The notes: generated by a model not told the origin, from the sequence alone. Numbered from the stretch's first letter, positions 27,188-35,121 are shown. The stretch: DNA of 64,000 bases from Kitasatospora sp. NA04385 (GCF_013364235.1 NZ_CP054919.1:4066701-4130700); one strand, 5' to 3'. Translations and numbers: made by a program.

Positions 27188-27988
27188 ATGGCCGAGGAGC
27201 CCACCGACGCCGAGCTGCTCGCCCGGCACGCAGCGGGTGACCCGGACGCCTTCGGGCTGCTGGTGCACCGTCACCGGGACCGCCTGTGGGCGGTCGCGGT
27301 GCGCACCCTCGGCGACCGCGAGGAGGCCGCCGACGCCCTGCAGGACGCCCTGGTCTCCGCGTTCCGGGCCGCCGCCGGGTTCCAGGGCCGCTCGGCGGTC
27401 ACCACCTGGCTGCACCGGATCGTGGTCAACGCCTGCCTGGACCGGGCCCGTCGCGGCGCGGTCCGCCGGGCCGAGTCGCTCGACCACCGTCCGGACGGCA
27501 CCGCCGAGCGCGCGCTCGGCCCGGCCGAGGACGCCGAGCACCACGCGGTGCGGGCCGAGACCCGCCGCGAGGTGGCCGACGCGCTGGCCGAACTGCCCGC
27601 CGAGCAGCGGGCCGCGCTGGTGCTGGTCGACATGCAGGGCTACCCGGTGGCCGAGGCCGCCGAGGTGCTCGGCGTCCCGGTCGGCACCGTGAAGAGCCGC
27701 TGCGCCCGCGGCCGGGCCCGGCTGCTGCCGCTGCTGCGCCACCTCGGGCCGGGCCGTGTTCCACGTGGAACCGAGCCGCCCCCCGTTCCACGTGGAACAC
27801 CGACCGACCCGGGCGCCGTTCCACGTGGAACGTCCGCGGACGCCCGGCCCGCCGTTCCCCGTGGAACCGGGCCGGACCCGGGCGGGACCGCCCCGCCCGC
27901 GCCCCGGAGCGGGAACCCGAACCCGCCCTCCCCCGTCCCACCCACGGATCCCTCGCCCGCGCTGGAAGGAGATGCGACCCCGCGATGA
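27188..27988 (+). CDS. sigM: ECF RNA polymerase sigma factor SigM
   Basis: A 266-residue extracytoplasmic-function sigma factor. Region 2 spans about residues 20-90 (DPDAFGLLVHRHRDRLWAVA, TTWLHRIVVNACLDRARR) and region 4 about 125-180 (LPAEQRAALVLVDMQGYPV, LGVPVGTVKSRCARGRARLL). Beyond residue ~188 is an unusual Pro-rich tail in which VPRGT recurs four times; each repeat is written by a parS or parS-like palindrome. The gene overlaps the next one by ATGA and precedes trxB, the usual sigM-trxBA neighbourhood. It probably responds to envelope stress and is held by the downstream anti-sigma protein. Confidence 0.92.
   Translation: MAEEPTDAELLARHAAGDPDAFGLLVHRHRDRLWAVAVRTLGDREEAADALQDALVSAFRAAAGFQGRSAVTTWLHRIVVNACLDRARRGAVRRAESLDHRPDGTAERALGPAEDAEHHAVRAETRREVADALAELPAEQRAALVLVDMQGYPVAEAAEVLGVPVGTVKSRCARGRARLLPLLRHLGPGRVPRGTEPPPVPRGTPTDPGAVPRGTSADARPAVPRGTGPDPGGTAPPAPRSGNPNPPSPVPPTDPSPALEGDATPR
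27758..27867. other. parS: Array of parS sites inside sigM
   Basis: Three perfect GTTCCACGTGGAAC palindromes at 27758-27771, 27785-27798 and 27818-27831, plus a degenerate fourth (GTTCCCCGTGGAAC) at 27854-27867. They lie in the 3' coding part of sigM, are 27-36 bp apart, and all are in the same reading frame. Confidence 0.93.
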
Positions 27989-28891
27989 CGCCGCACCCGC
28001 CTTCCGGCCACCCCGGCCCGGACGCCCTCGCCGACCTCGCCGAGGACCTGCTGCCGCCCGAGCAGGCCGCGCCGCTGCGCGCGCACCTGGCCGACTGCCC
28101 GTCCTGCGCCGAGGACTTCGCCGCCCTGTGCGGCCTCCCGGAGCTGCTCGCCGACACCCCCGCGCCCGCCATGCCGCAGGACGTCGCGGACCGGCTGACG
28201 GCCGCGCTGGCCACCGAGTCCGCCGCCCGCGCCGAGACCCGGCCGGCGCACCCCGCTCCCCTGTCCACCGCACAAGCCGCCCCGGCCGCCCCGCACCGCA
28301 CCGGCGCCCCGGCGGGCGCCGTCCGCCGCCACCGGCCCCGGCCGTCCGCCGCACCGGCGGCGGCGCGACGGACGGCTGCTGCTGGCCACCGCGGCCGTCG
28401 CGGTGGTGGCGCTCGCCGTGGGGCTGGGCGGCTCGCTGCTCGACCGCGACGGCGGCGGGAGCAGCAGCGCCGCCAAGTACACCGCCGACGCGGCCGCCGG
28501 CTCCCCGACCGCCGGGGACCGCGGCGGCGACTCGGCGGCCCCCCACCAGGTCGCCCCGGGCGGCGGCGCCGAGGACGCCGGCCCGGACTTCACCGCCGCC
28601 CTGCTCCCCGGGCAGGTCCGGGAGTTGATGCACCGGAACGCGCCGGAGCAGCTCGGCCCGGACACCCCGTCCGGGACGGGCGCCACCGGGCTCCCGTCCT
28701 GCGTCCTGGCCGCCACCGGGCACCCGGGCGAGCAGCCGGCCGCCACCGGCTCCGGCCGCTACCGGGGCCGTCCGGTGCTGGCCCTGGTGTTCCGCCCGCC
28801 CGGCGGCGACGGCCCGCTGGACGTCTACCTGGCCACCCCGGACTGCCCCGGTTCGACGATCCTGCTGCACAGCGCCGTACCGGCCCCCTGA
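27985..28891 (+). pseudogene. SigM anti-sigma factor, apparently frameshifted
   Basis: The ATG at 27985 overlaps the sigM stop. The first ~95 residues form a zinc anti-sigma domain with HLADCPSC (H-x3-C-x2-C) and a following helical part. The membrane helix (LLLATAAVAVVALAVGLGGS) and the extracytoplasmic end (to LLHSAVPAP, stop 28889-28891) are encoded in the next frame (+1). Codon third-position GC favours the first frame up to about 28300 and the second from about 28350, so an indel lies between. Without a shift the first frame runs on to 28971 with a poor Arg-rich tail and no membrane helix. This may be a mutation, a sequencing error, or (less likely) programmed frameshifting. An intact protein would span the membrane and hold SigM inactive. 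Confidence 0.75.
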
Positions 28892-28950
28892 TTCCTCGCC
28901 CGGCCGGGCCCACCGCGCCCGGAGTGCGGGCGGTGGGTGCGGCCGGGCCT

Positions 28951-28977
28951 GGGAATGCGGGAGACTGGTGAGTCGTT
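28951..28977 (+). promoter_or_regulatory. Sigma-R type promoter of trxB
   Basis: GGGAAT at 28951-28956 and GTT at 28975-28977 are separated by exactly 18 bp, the known sigma-R consensus GGGAAT-N18-GTT for disulphide-stress genes. It lies about 70 bp before the trxB start, just where the S. coelicolor trxBA promoter would be. Confidence 0.85.
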
Positions 28978-29043
28978 GTCCGGGGCGGCGGAGCAGACCG
29001 CCCTCCCCGCGCGAGCGGGACGCCAGGCGAACCAGGAGAAGCA

Positions 29044-30012
29044 GTGAGCGACGTCCGTAACGTGATCATCATCGGTTCCGGCCCGTCCGGGTACACCGCT
29101 GCGCTCTACACCGCGCGCGCCTCCCTGAAGCCGCTGGTGTTCGAGGGCGCGGTCACGGCCGGCGGCGCCCTGATGAACACCACCGAGGTGGAGAACTTCC
29201 CGGGCTACCGCGACGGCATCATGGGCCCCGAGCTGATGGACAACATGCGTGCCCAGGCCGAGCGCTTCGGCGCCGAGCTGGTCCCGGACGACGTCGTCGC
29301 CGTCGACCTCACCGGCGAGATCAAGACCGTCACCGACTCCGAGGGCACCGTGCACCGCGCCCGCGCCGTGATCGTCGCGACCGGCTCGCAGCACCGCAAG
29401 CTCGGCCTCCCGAACGAGGACAAGCTCTCCGGCCGCGGCGTCTCCTGGTGCGCGACCTGCGACGGCTTCTTCTTCCGCGACCAGGACATCGCGGTGGTCG
29501 GCGGCGGCGACACCGCCCTGGAGGAGGCCACCTTCCTGTCCCGCTTCGCCCGCAGCGTCACCGTCGTCCACCGCCGGGGCTCGCTGCGCGCCTCCAAGGC
29601 GATGCAGGAGCGCGCCTTCGCCGACCCGAAGATCACCTTCGCCTGGGACAGCGCGGTCGAGGAGATCCACGGGGACCCGAAGCTCTCCGGCGTGACCCTG
29701 CGCGACACCAACACCGGTGACCTGCGCGAGCTGCCCGTCACCGGCCTGTTCATCGCGATCGGCCACGACCCGCGCACCGAGCTGTTCAAGGGCCAGCTCG
29801 ACCTGGACGCCGAGGGCTACCTCAAGGTGGAGGCCCCCTCCACCCGCACCAACGTGCCCGGCGTCTTCGCCGCCGGCGACGTGGTGGACCACACCTACCG
29901 CCAGGCCATCACCGCCGCCGGCACCGGCTGCTCCGCCGCGCTGGACGCCGAGCGGTACCTGGCCGCGCTGGCCGACGCCGACGAGGCCCCGGCCGCCGTC
30001 GTCGCGGTCTGA
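29044..30012 (+). CDS. trxB: Thioredoxin reductase
   Basis: A 322-residue FAD/NADPH enzyme that reduces thioredoxin. The FAD motif is IIGSGPSGYTAA near the N-terminus, the redox pair is CATC in SWCATCDGFFF (about residue 140), the NADPH motif is VVGGGDTALEEA and the C-terminal FAD motif is GVFAAGDVVD. The start is GTG 29044 with AGGAGAAG upstream. Expression is predicted to rise under disulphide stress through the sigma-R promoter. trxA follows 165 bp later, so the two may be partly independent. Confidence 0.97.
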   Translation: MSDVRNVIIIGSGPSGYTAALYTARASLKPLVFEGAVTAGGALMNTTEVENFPGYRDGIMGPELMDNMRAQAERFGAELVPDDVVAVDLTGEIKTVTDSEGTVHRARAVIVATGSQHRKLGLPNEDKLSGRGVSWCATCDGFFFRDQDIAVVGGGDTALEEATFLSRFARSVTVVHRRGSLRASKAMQERAFADPKITFAWDSAVEEIHGDPKLSGVTLRDTNTGDLRELPVTGLFIAIGHDPRTELFKGQLDLDAEGYLKVEAPSTRTNVPGVFAAGDVVDHTYRQAITAAGTGCSAALDAERYLAALADADEAPAAVVAV

Positions 30013-30071
30013 CGCACCCGCCGCAGCACCGCCCGCGGCCCCCGCGCACCCGCCCGCTTCCCGGCGACCGC

Positions 30072-30100
30072 GACGGACCTGACCCACCGGCAGGTCCGTC
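30072..30100. other. Hairpin in the trxB-trxA gap
   Basis: A perfect 10-bp stem (30072-30081 with 30091-30100) lies between the two genes. It could reduce read-through from trxB or mark an RNA-processing site; nothing decides between these. Confidence 0.5.
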
Positions 30101-30177
30101 CGGGCGGAGGCAGAAACAGATCCGCCCCCGCCGTTGTTATCCCTGACGTACCTCTCCTCCGACCCCAAGGAGTTCCC

Positions 30178-30504
30178 GTGGCCGGCGCCACCAAGGAAGT
30201 AACCGACGCCACCTTCGACGCCGAGGTGCTCAAGAGCGACAAGCCCGTCCTCGTCGACTTCTGGGCCACCTGGTGCGGCCCGTGCCGCCAGGTCGCCCCG
30301 GTCCTGGAGGACATCGCGGCCGAGCACGCCGACAAGCTGACCGTGGTCAAGCTCGACGTGGACGCCAACCAGGAGACCGCCGCGGCGTACAACGTGATCT
30401 CCATCCCGACGCTGAACGTCTACAAGGGCGGCGAGCTGGTGAAGACCATCACCGGTGCCCGCCCGAAGGCCGCGCTGCTGCGCGAGCTCGCCGAGTACCT
30501 GTAG
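30178..30504 (+). CDS. trxA: Thioredoxin
   Basis: A 108-residue thioredoxin with the active site WCGPC at about residues 31-35 in VDFWATWCGPCRQVAP, the cis-Pro in ISIPTLNVYKGGE, and normal family length. It reduces protein disulphides in the cytoplasm and is recycled by the adjacent TrxB. The start is GTG 30178 with AAGGAG upstream. It is followed by a strong terminator. Confidence 0.97.
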   Translation: MAGATKEVTDATFDAEVLKSDKPVLVDFWATWCGPCRQVAPVLEDIAAEHADKLTVVKLDVDANQETAAAYNVISIPTLNVYKGGELVKTITGARPKAALLRELAEYL

Positions 30505-30515
30505 GCCCGACCACC

Positions 30516-30556
30516 CCGCGGCGGCCCGGACGGCACCCCCGTCCGGGCCGCCGCGG
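30516..30556 (+). terminator. Terminator after trxA
   Basis: A perfect 16-bp stem (30516-30531 with 30541-30556) follows the stop codon by 11 bp; the next gene converges. Confidence 0.85.
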
Positions 30557-30668
30557 CGTTCCCGGCGCCCTCCACCGGCGCTCCGGCGGCTTCGCCGAGA
30601 AGCCCTCAGCGCGGCGGCGGCTCCCGCGCGCGGGCCGCCCCGGAGCGGAGAACGGCTCCCTCGGAACG

Positions 30669-31286
30669 TCAGAACGGCCGCAGCGCCGGCTCCTTGCGCC
30701 CGCCGCCGAGCAGCCGCTCCAAGGCGCCCTCCACGTCGCCCCGCCAGGAGAGCGTGGTGCGCGCCTCCAACCGCAGCCGCGGGTACCTGTGGTGCGGGCG
30801 GACGGTCTTGAAGCCCACCGCCAGCAGGTGGTCGGCGGGCAGTACGCAGCTCGGCACCTCCCGCCCCTGCGCGCCGAACGCCTCGATCGCCCGGAAGCCG
30901 CGCCGGATCAGGTCCTTGGCCACCGACTGCACCAGCACCCGTCCCAGGCCCTGCCCCTGGAAGTCCGGCAGCACCCGGGACACCATCAGCTGCACCGCGT
31001 CCGGCGAGATCGGGCTGGTCGGGAAGGACTGCCCGCGCGGCACGTAGGCGGGCGGGGCGTAGAGCACGAACCCGGCCGGGCGGTCGTCCACGTAGGCGAC
31101 CCGCCCGCAGGACCCCCACTCCAGCAGCACCGCGGAGATCCACCCCTCCTTCTCCAACTCCCCCTTGCCGGCGTCCTGCGCGTCCCGCCCGCTGACCGGG
31201 TCGAGCTCCCAGAAGACGCAGGAGCGGCAGGTGTTCGGCAGATCAGCGAGGTTGTCCAGCGTCAGCGGAACGACCCTCCGTCCCAC
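30669..31286 (-). CDS. GNAT family N-acetyltransferase
   Basis: A 205-residue protein. The GTG at 31286 is chosen for the strong AGGAGGAGGT just upstream; longer readings would run through a parS hairpin. The acetyl-CoA loop appears as VLPDFQGQGLGRVLVQS (Q/RxxGxG/A). A Cys pair in TCRSCVFWEL at the N-terminus is characteristic of the subgroup next to parB in streptomycetes. Acceptor unknown. It is read in the same direction as parB and lies downstream of the parAB hairpin. Confidence 0.85.
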   Translation of the reverse strand: MGRRVVPLTLDNLADLPNTCRSCVFWELDPVSGRDAQDAGKGELEKEGWISAVLLEWGSCGRVAYVDDRPAGFVLYAPPAYVPRGQSFPTSPISPDAVQLMVSRVLPDFQGQGLGRVLVQSVAKDLIRRGFRAIEAFGAQGREVPSCVLPADHLLAVGFKTVRPHHRYPRLRLEARTTLSWRGDVEGALERLLGGGRKEPALRPF

Positions 31287-31346
31287 GCCCGCACCTCCTC
31301 CTCCAGGCGGAAACCCTCCTGCCCCCAGTCTGCTCCGCCCAACGGA

Positions 31347-31380
31347 ACGGGTGCACGTTTCACGTGAAACATGCACCCGT
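31347..31380. other. parS: parS nested in a 34-bp inverted repeat after parB
   Basis: A perfect GTTTCACGTGAAAC (31357-31370) is flanked by complementary 9-bp arms (31347-31355 and 31372-31380), giving a long palindrome with one mismatched pair. It stands 26 bp after the parB stop, so it may serve as parS and as a terminator of parAB. Confidence 0.85.
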
Positions 31381-31405
31381 CGGTCCGCGGTCCGGGGCTG
31401 CCGGA

Positions 31406-32464
31406 TCAGGACAGCGGCAGCCCCCGCTCGCCCGGGGCCAGACTGTCCAGGATCCGGTTCAGGTCCTCGACCGAACCGAACTCCAGTACCACCTTGCCCT
31501 TGCCGAGCTTGCCGTCGCGCTGCGAGACCTCGACCTTGACCCTGGTCTCGAAGCGGTCCGAGAGCCGCCCGGCCAGCTCCTCGAAGGCCGGGGTGGGCAG
31601 CGGGTCGGCGCGCGGGGCGCGCTTCTTCGGCTCGACGCCGGCCATCAGCTTGGCGATCTCCTCGGTGGCCCGCACCGAGAGCAGCTCGGCCACCACCCGC
31701 GCGGCCAGCTTCTCCTGCCGCTCGGCGTCCGGCACCATCAGGATCGCCTTGGCGTGCCCGGCGGTGACCTCCCCCGCCGCCACCTTCAGCTGCACCGACA
31801 CCGGCAGCTTCATCAGCCGCAGCGTGTTGGAGACGTGCGGCCGGGACTTGCCCACCCGGTCGGCCAACTCGTCGTGCGTGCAGCCGAAGTCGCGCAGCAG
31901 CTGGTCGTAGGCCGCGGCCTCCTCCAGCGCGTTCAGCTCGGCCCGGTGCAGGTTCTCCAGCAGCGCGTCCAGCAGCAGCTTGTCGTCGTCGGTGGCCCGG
32001 ACGATCGCCGGGATGACGTCGAGACCGGCCTCCCGGGAGGCCCGCCAGCGGCGCTCGCCCATGATCAGCTCGTAGCCGTCGGGCCCGGTCTGACGGACCA
32101 CCACGGGCTGCAGCAGGCCGACCTCCCTGATCGAGGAGACCAGCTCGGCGAGCTTCACCTCGTCGAACACCTCGCGCGGCTGGCGCGGGTTGGGCCGGAT
32201 CGACTCCAGCGGCAGCTCAGCGAACCGGGCGCCGTTCACCGGGGTCAGCGCCGCCTCCAGGACGCTGCGGCGCTGGTCTCCGGCCAGCTCCCGCAGGCTC
32301 TCCGCGGCGGCCTTGGCCGCCACCGTGCCGCGGTCGGTCGGCACCACCGGCGCCACCGCGACGGTCCCGGCCGACTCGGCCGGAGCTCCACCTACGGCCG
32401 CCGGCTGGGTCGCCGGGATCAGCGCCCCCAGACCCCTGCCCAGACCCCTGCGCGTGCCACTCAC
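31406..32464 (-). CDS. parB: Chromosome partitioning protein ParB
   Basis: A 352-residue ParB. It binds parS sites and spreads as a CTP-dependent clamp to organise the origin region, important when septa form in sporulating hyphae. The N-terminus has the ParA-stimulating RRGLGRGLGAL motif, the CTPase region shows RPNPRQPREVF and GERRWRASR, the HTH region contains VGKSRPHVSNTLRLMKLP, and a C-terminal dimerisation domain follows (VEVSQRDGKLGKGKVVLEF). Its GTG start overlaps the parA stop (GTGA), so translation is probably coupled. Confidence 0.97.
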   Translation of the reverse strand: MSGTRRGLGRGLGALIPATQPAAVGGAPAESAGTVAVAPVVPTDRGTVAAKAAAESLRELAGDQRRSVLEAALTPVNGARFAELPLESIRPNPRQPREVFDEVKLAELVSSIREVGLLQPVVVRQTGPDGYELIMGERRWRASREAGLDVIPAIVRATDDDKLLLDALLENLHRAELNALEEAAAYDQLLRDFGCTHDELADRVGKSRPHVSNTLRLMKLPVSVQLKVAAGEVTAGHAKAILMVPDAERQEKLAARVVAELLSVRATEEIAKLMAGVEPKKRAPRADPLPTPAFEELAGRLSDRFETRVKVEVSQRDGKLGKGKVVLEFGSVEDLNRILDSLAPGERGLPLS

Positions 32465-33453
32465 CGCTTGCCCTCCATCGAACTGTGCTGTGCCGTCGGC
32501 GCGGACGTCTCCCCGCCGCTCTGCGACGGAACGACCGCCGCGCCCGCCCGGTGCCGCCCGACCGTCGACTTGGCGACCTCGGCCCGCAGCGCCAGCTCGC
32601 GCGCCGCCTCCAGGTAGGAGAGCGCGCCGGTGGAACCCGGGTCGTAGCTCAGCACGGTCTGCCCGTAGCTGGGGGCCTCGGAGATGCGCACCGACCGCGG
32701 GATGGCGGTGGCCAGCACCTCCTTCTCGAAGTGCGTCCGCACCTCCTCGGCGACCTGCGCGGCCAGCCTGGTCCGGGCGTCGTACATGGTGAGCAGGATG
32801 GTCGACACGTGCAGCGAGGGGTTCAGGTGCGCCCGCACCAGTTCCACGTTGCGCAGCAGCTGGCCAAGGCCCTCCAGCGCGTAGTACTCGCACTGGATCG
32901 GGATCAGCACCTCCTGGCCGGCCACCATCGCGTTGACGGTCAGCAGCCCCAGCGAGGGCGGGCAGTCGATCAGCACGTAGTCCAGCGGCTGCTCGTAGGC
33001 GGCGATGGCGCGCTGCAGCCGGCTCTCCCGGGCGACCAGCGAGACCAGCTCGATCTCGGCGCCCGCCAGGTCGATGGTGGCCGGGCAGCAGAACAGCCCC
33101 TCCACGTCGACCACCGGCTGCACCACGTCGGCCAGCGGCTTGCCCTCGACCAGCACGTCGTAGATGGACGGCACCTCGGCGTGGTGGTCGATGCCGAGCG
33201 CGGTCGAGGCGTTGCCCTGCGGGTCGAGGTCGATGACCAGCACGCGCAGGCCGTGCATGGCCAGCCCGGCGGCCAGGTTGACGGTGGTGGTGGTCTTGCC
33301 CACCCCGCCCTTCTGGTTGGCGACCACCATGACCCGGGTCGCGGCGGGCCGGGGCAGCGCCTCCCCGGCGTGCCCGACGGCCGGGACGGCGGTGTGCGCG
33401 GCCCGGGCGACGGGGGTGTCATCCACCTGATCGACGATCTCCGACTCCTGCAT
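32461..33453 (-). CDS. parA: Chromosome partitioning ATPase ParA
   Basis: A 330-residue P-loop ATPase with the deviant Walker A KGGVGKTTTTVNLAAGLA (about residues 44-61), Walker A' VLVIDLDPQGNAS and Walker B-type VLIDCPPSLG. It binds DNA non-specifically and moves or anchors ParB-parS complexes along hyphae. The ATG at 33453 is the conservative start, though no good ribosome-binding site precedes it; an in-frame GTG at 33495 would translate the parS just upstream into PVSRET. The next gene upstream is rsmG, so rsmG-parA-parB look like one transcription unit. Confidence 0.95.
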   Translation of the reverse strand: MQESEIVDQVDDTPVARAAHTAVPAVGHAGEALPRPAATRVMVVANQKGGVGKTTTTVNLAAGLAMHGLRVLVIDLDPQGNASTALGIDHHAEVPSIYDVLVEGKPLADVVQPVVDVEGLFCCPATIDLAGAEIELVSLVARESRLQRAIAAYEQPLDYVLIDCPPSLGLLTVNAMVAGQEVLIPIQCEYYALEGLGQLLRNVELVRAHLNPSLHVSTILLTMYDARTRLAAQVAEEVRTHFEKEVLATAIPRSVRISEAPSYGQTVLSYDPGSTGALSYLEAARELALRAEVAKSTVGRHRAGAAVVPSQSGGETSAPTAQHSSMEGKR

Positions 33454-33463
33454 GGGGGTCAGT

Positions 33464-33477
33464 GTTTCACGTGAAAC
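33464..33477. other. parS: parS site (GTTTCACGTGAAAC)
   Basis: A perfect consensus site immediately before the parA start, 6.8 kb from the oriC gap. Confidence 0.93.
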
Positions 33478-33560
33478 CGGGGCCGCGACAGTCACGTCCG
33501 GGTGACGGTCCGGGGTCCGATTGAGTCCTTGATCAAGTACGCCGGAGAGCAGGAAGCGAC

Positions 33561-33574
33561 GTTTCACGTGGAAC
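33561..33574. other. parS: parS site (GTTTCACGTGGAAC)
   Basis: One arm differs between the two common variants, leaving one imperfect base pair. It lies between rsmG and parA. Confidence 0.88.
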
Positions 33575-33683
33575 ACGATGCCCGGAATGTCGGGATCAGC
33601 GAGGCCGACACTCCGGTCCCCGCCCGACGGAAACGGGGCGGGCGGCCCACCGGCCACCCGCCCCGAACACCAGCGCGAAACGC

Positions 33684-34460
33684 TCAGCGCCGCCCGCGGC
33701 CGGTGCCGCGCCGACCCGCGCCCTCGCCGCCCTTGCCACCGCGGCCGGCCCGGGCCGCCCGGGCCCGGCGGGTGGCCGCCTTGACGCCGCCGGGGCTCTC
33801 CCCCGCCTCCACCCGCACCACCCGGGTCGGGGTCACCAGCACGCCCTCGCCGACCCCGATCACCGACCACTTCACCGCGCCGAGCCGGGCCAGCGCCGCC
33901 CGCGAGTCCGCCAGCTCCTGCTCGGCGGTGTCGCCCTTCAGCGCCAGCATCTGCCCGTACGGGCGCAGCAGCGGCATGCCCCAGCCGGCCAGCCGGTCCA
34001 GCGGCGCCACCGCGCGGGCGGTCACCACGTCCACCGCCAGCTTGCCGACCGTCTCCTCGGCCCGGCCGCGCAGCACGGTGACGTTCTCCAGGCCGAGTTC
34101 GCGGACCACCTCCTCCAGGAAGGTGGTGCGCCGCAGCAGCGGCTCCAGCAGGGTCACCGACACGTCCGGCCGGGCCAGCGCCACCGGGATGCCCGGCAGG
34201 CCGGCGCCCGAGCCGACGTCGCACAGCGAGACCTCGGCGGGCAGCAGCTCGGCCAGCACCGCGCAGTTGAGCACGTGCCGGTCCCACAGCCGGGGCACCT
34301 CGCGCGGGCCGATCAGCCCGCGCTGCACCCCGGCGGTCGCCAGCAGCTCGGTGTAGCGCACGGCCTGCGGCAGCCGATCGCCGAAGATCCGTCCCGCCGC
34401 CTCCGGGGTCTGACCCGGCCCCTCCAACGGCGCCTCGGGCTCCGTGTCGTCCCTGTCCAT
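33684..34460 (-). CDS. rsmG: 16S rRNA (guanine527-N7)-methyltransferase RsmG (GidB)
   Basis: A 258-residue SAM-dependent enzyme that methylates G527 of 16S rRNA; its loss gives low-level streptomycin resistance in streptomycetes. The SAM motif is LCDVGSGAGLPGIPVAL and the region EPLLRRTTFLEEVVRELG is typical. The ATG at 34460 follows GGAGAAGCAGAG; a longer frame would include the parS site at 34507. The C-terminus is an unusual Arg/Gly-rich tail. First gene of the parAB unit. Confidence 0.95.
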   Translation of the reverse strand: MDRDDTEPEAPLEGPGQTPEAAGRIFGDRLPQAVRYTELLATAGVQRGLIGPREVPRLWDRHVLNCAVLAELLPAEVSLCDVGSGAGLPGIPVALARPDVSVTLLEPLLRRTTFLEEVVRELGLENVTVLRGRAEETVGKLAVDVVTARAVAPLDRLAGWGMPLLRPYGQMLALKGDTAEQELADSRAALARLGAVKWSVIGVGEGVLVTPTRVVRVEAGESPGGVKAATRRARAARAGRGGKGGEGAGRRGTGRGRR

Positions 34461-34506
34461 CTCTGCTTCTCCGCTCACCGTCGAATCCACCCGCCGTACC
34501 AGCACT

Positions 34507-34520
34507 GTTCCACGTGAAAC
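34507..34520. other. parS: parS site (GTTCCACGTGAAAC)
   Basis: A mixed-variant parS in the promoter region of rsmG, 3.2 kb left of dnaA. Confidence 0.88.
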
Positions 34521-34540
34521 ACCACTCCGCCGTAGAGCCG

Positions 34541-34573
34541 ACGACCCCGCCCGCGCGAGGCGGGCGGGGTCGG
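34541..34573 (-). terminator. Terminator after jag
   Basis: A 13-bp stem of 34541-34553 region (arms 34542-34553 with 34561-34572) lies 27 bp downstream of the jag stop on the minus strand, separating the rpmH-jag unit from rsmG-parAB. Confidence 0.8.
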
Positions 34574-34599
34574 ACACCGGGACGGCAGCACCACCGGCA

Positions 34600-35121
34600 T
34601 CAAGCCGGCAGCACGACCACGCACCGCTGGGGCTCCTCGCCCTCCGACTCGCTGCGCAGACCCGCGGCAGCCACCGCGTCGTGCACCACCTTGCGCTCGA
34701 ACGGGGTCATCGGCCGCAGCTTGACCTGCTCGCCGGTGCTCTTGACCCGCTCGGACGCCTCCGCCCCCAGCTCCGCCAGCTCGGCCCGCTTGCGCGCCCG
34801 GAAGCCCGCGACGTCCAGCATCAGGCGGCTGCGCTCACCGGTCTCCCGGTGCACGGCCAGCCGGGTCAGCTCCTGGAGCGCCTCCAGCACCTCGCCGTCC
34901 TGGCCCACCAGCCGCTGCAGCGTCCGGTCGTCGCCCTCGCCGACGATGGAGACCAGCGCCCGGTCCCCCTCGACGTCCATGTCGATGTCGCCGTCCAGGT
35001 CCGCGATGTCCAGCAGACCCTCCAGGTAGTCGGCGGCGATGTCACCCTCGTGCTCCAGACGCGAGAGGGCGCTCTCACCGGCCGGCGCGGTGTCGACGGC
35101 GGAGGTGGTGCCATCCGTCAC
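34600..35121 (-). CDS. KH/R3H RNA-binding protein (Jag/KhpB-like)
   Basis: A 173-residue protein with a KH-like part (LVSIVGEGDDRTLQRLVGQD, LEALQELTRLAVHRETGER) and an R3H domain near the end (LRPMTPFERKVVHDAVAAAG). The Jag family, named for its place beside SpoIIIJ/YidC, binds RNA and affects cell elongation in other bacteria. The N-terminal ~50 residues are acidic and replace the usual Jag-N domain. The start is GTG 35121 with AAGGAG upstream. It lies between yidC and rsmG, the conserved order. Confidence 0.92.
   Translation of the reverse strand: MTDGTTSAVDTAPAGESALSRLEHEGDIAADYLEGLLDIADLDGDIDMDVEGDRALVSIVGEGDDRTLQRLVGQDGEVLEALQELTRLAVHRETGERSRLMLDVAGFRARKRAELAELGAEASERVKSTGEQVKLRPMTPFERKVVHDAVAAAGLRSESEGEEPQRCVVVLPA

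Noticed and set aside
30121..30177. A separate small gene between trxB and trxA
   Set aside because: No frame with a start and ribosome-binding site fits; the gap shows only a hairpin.
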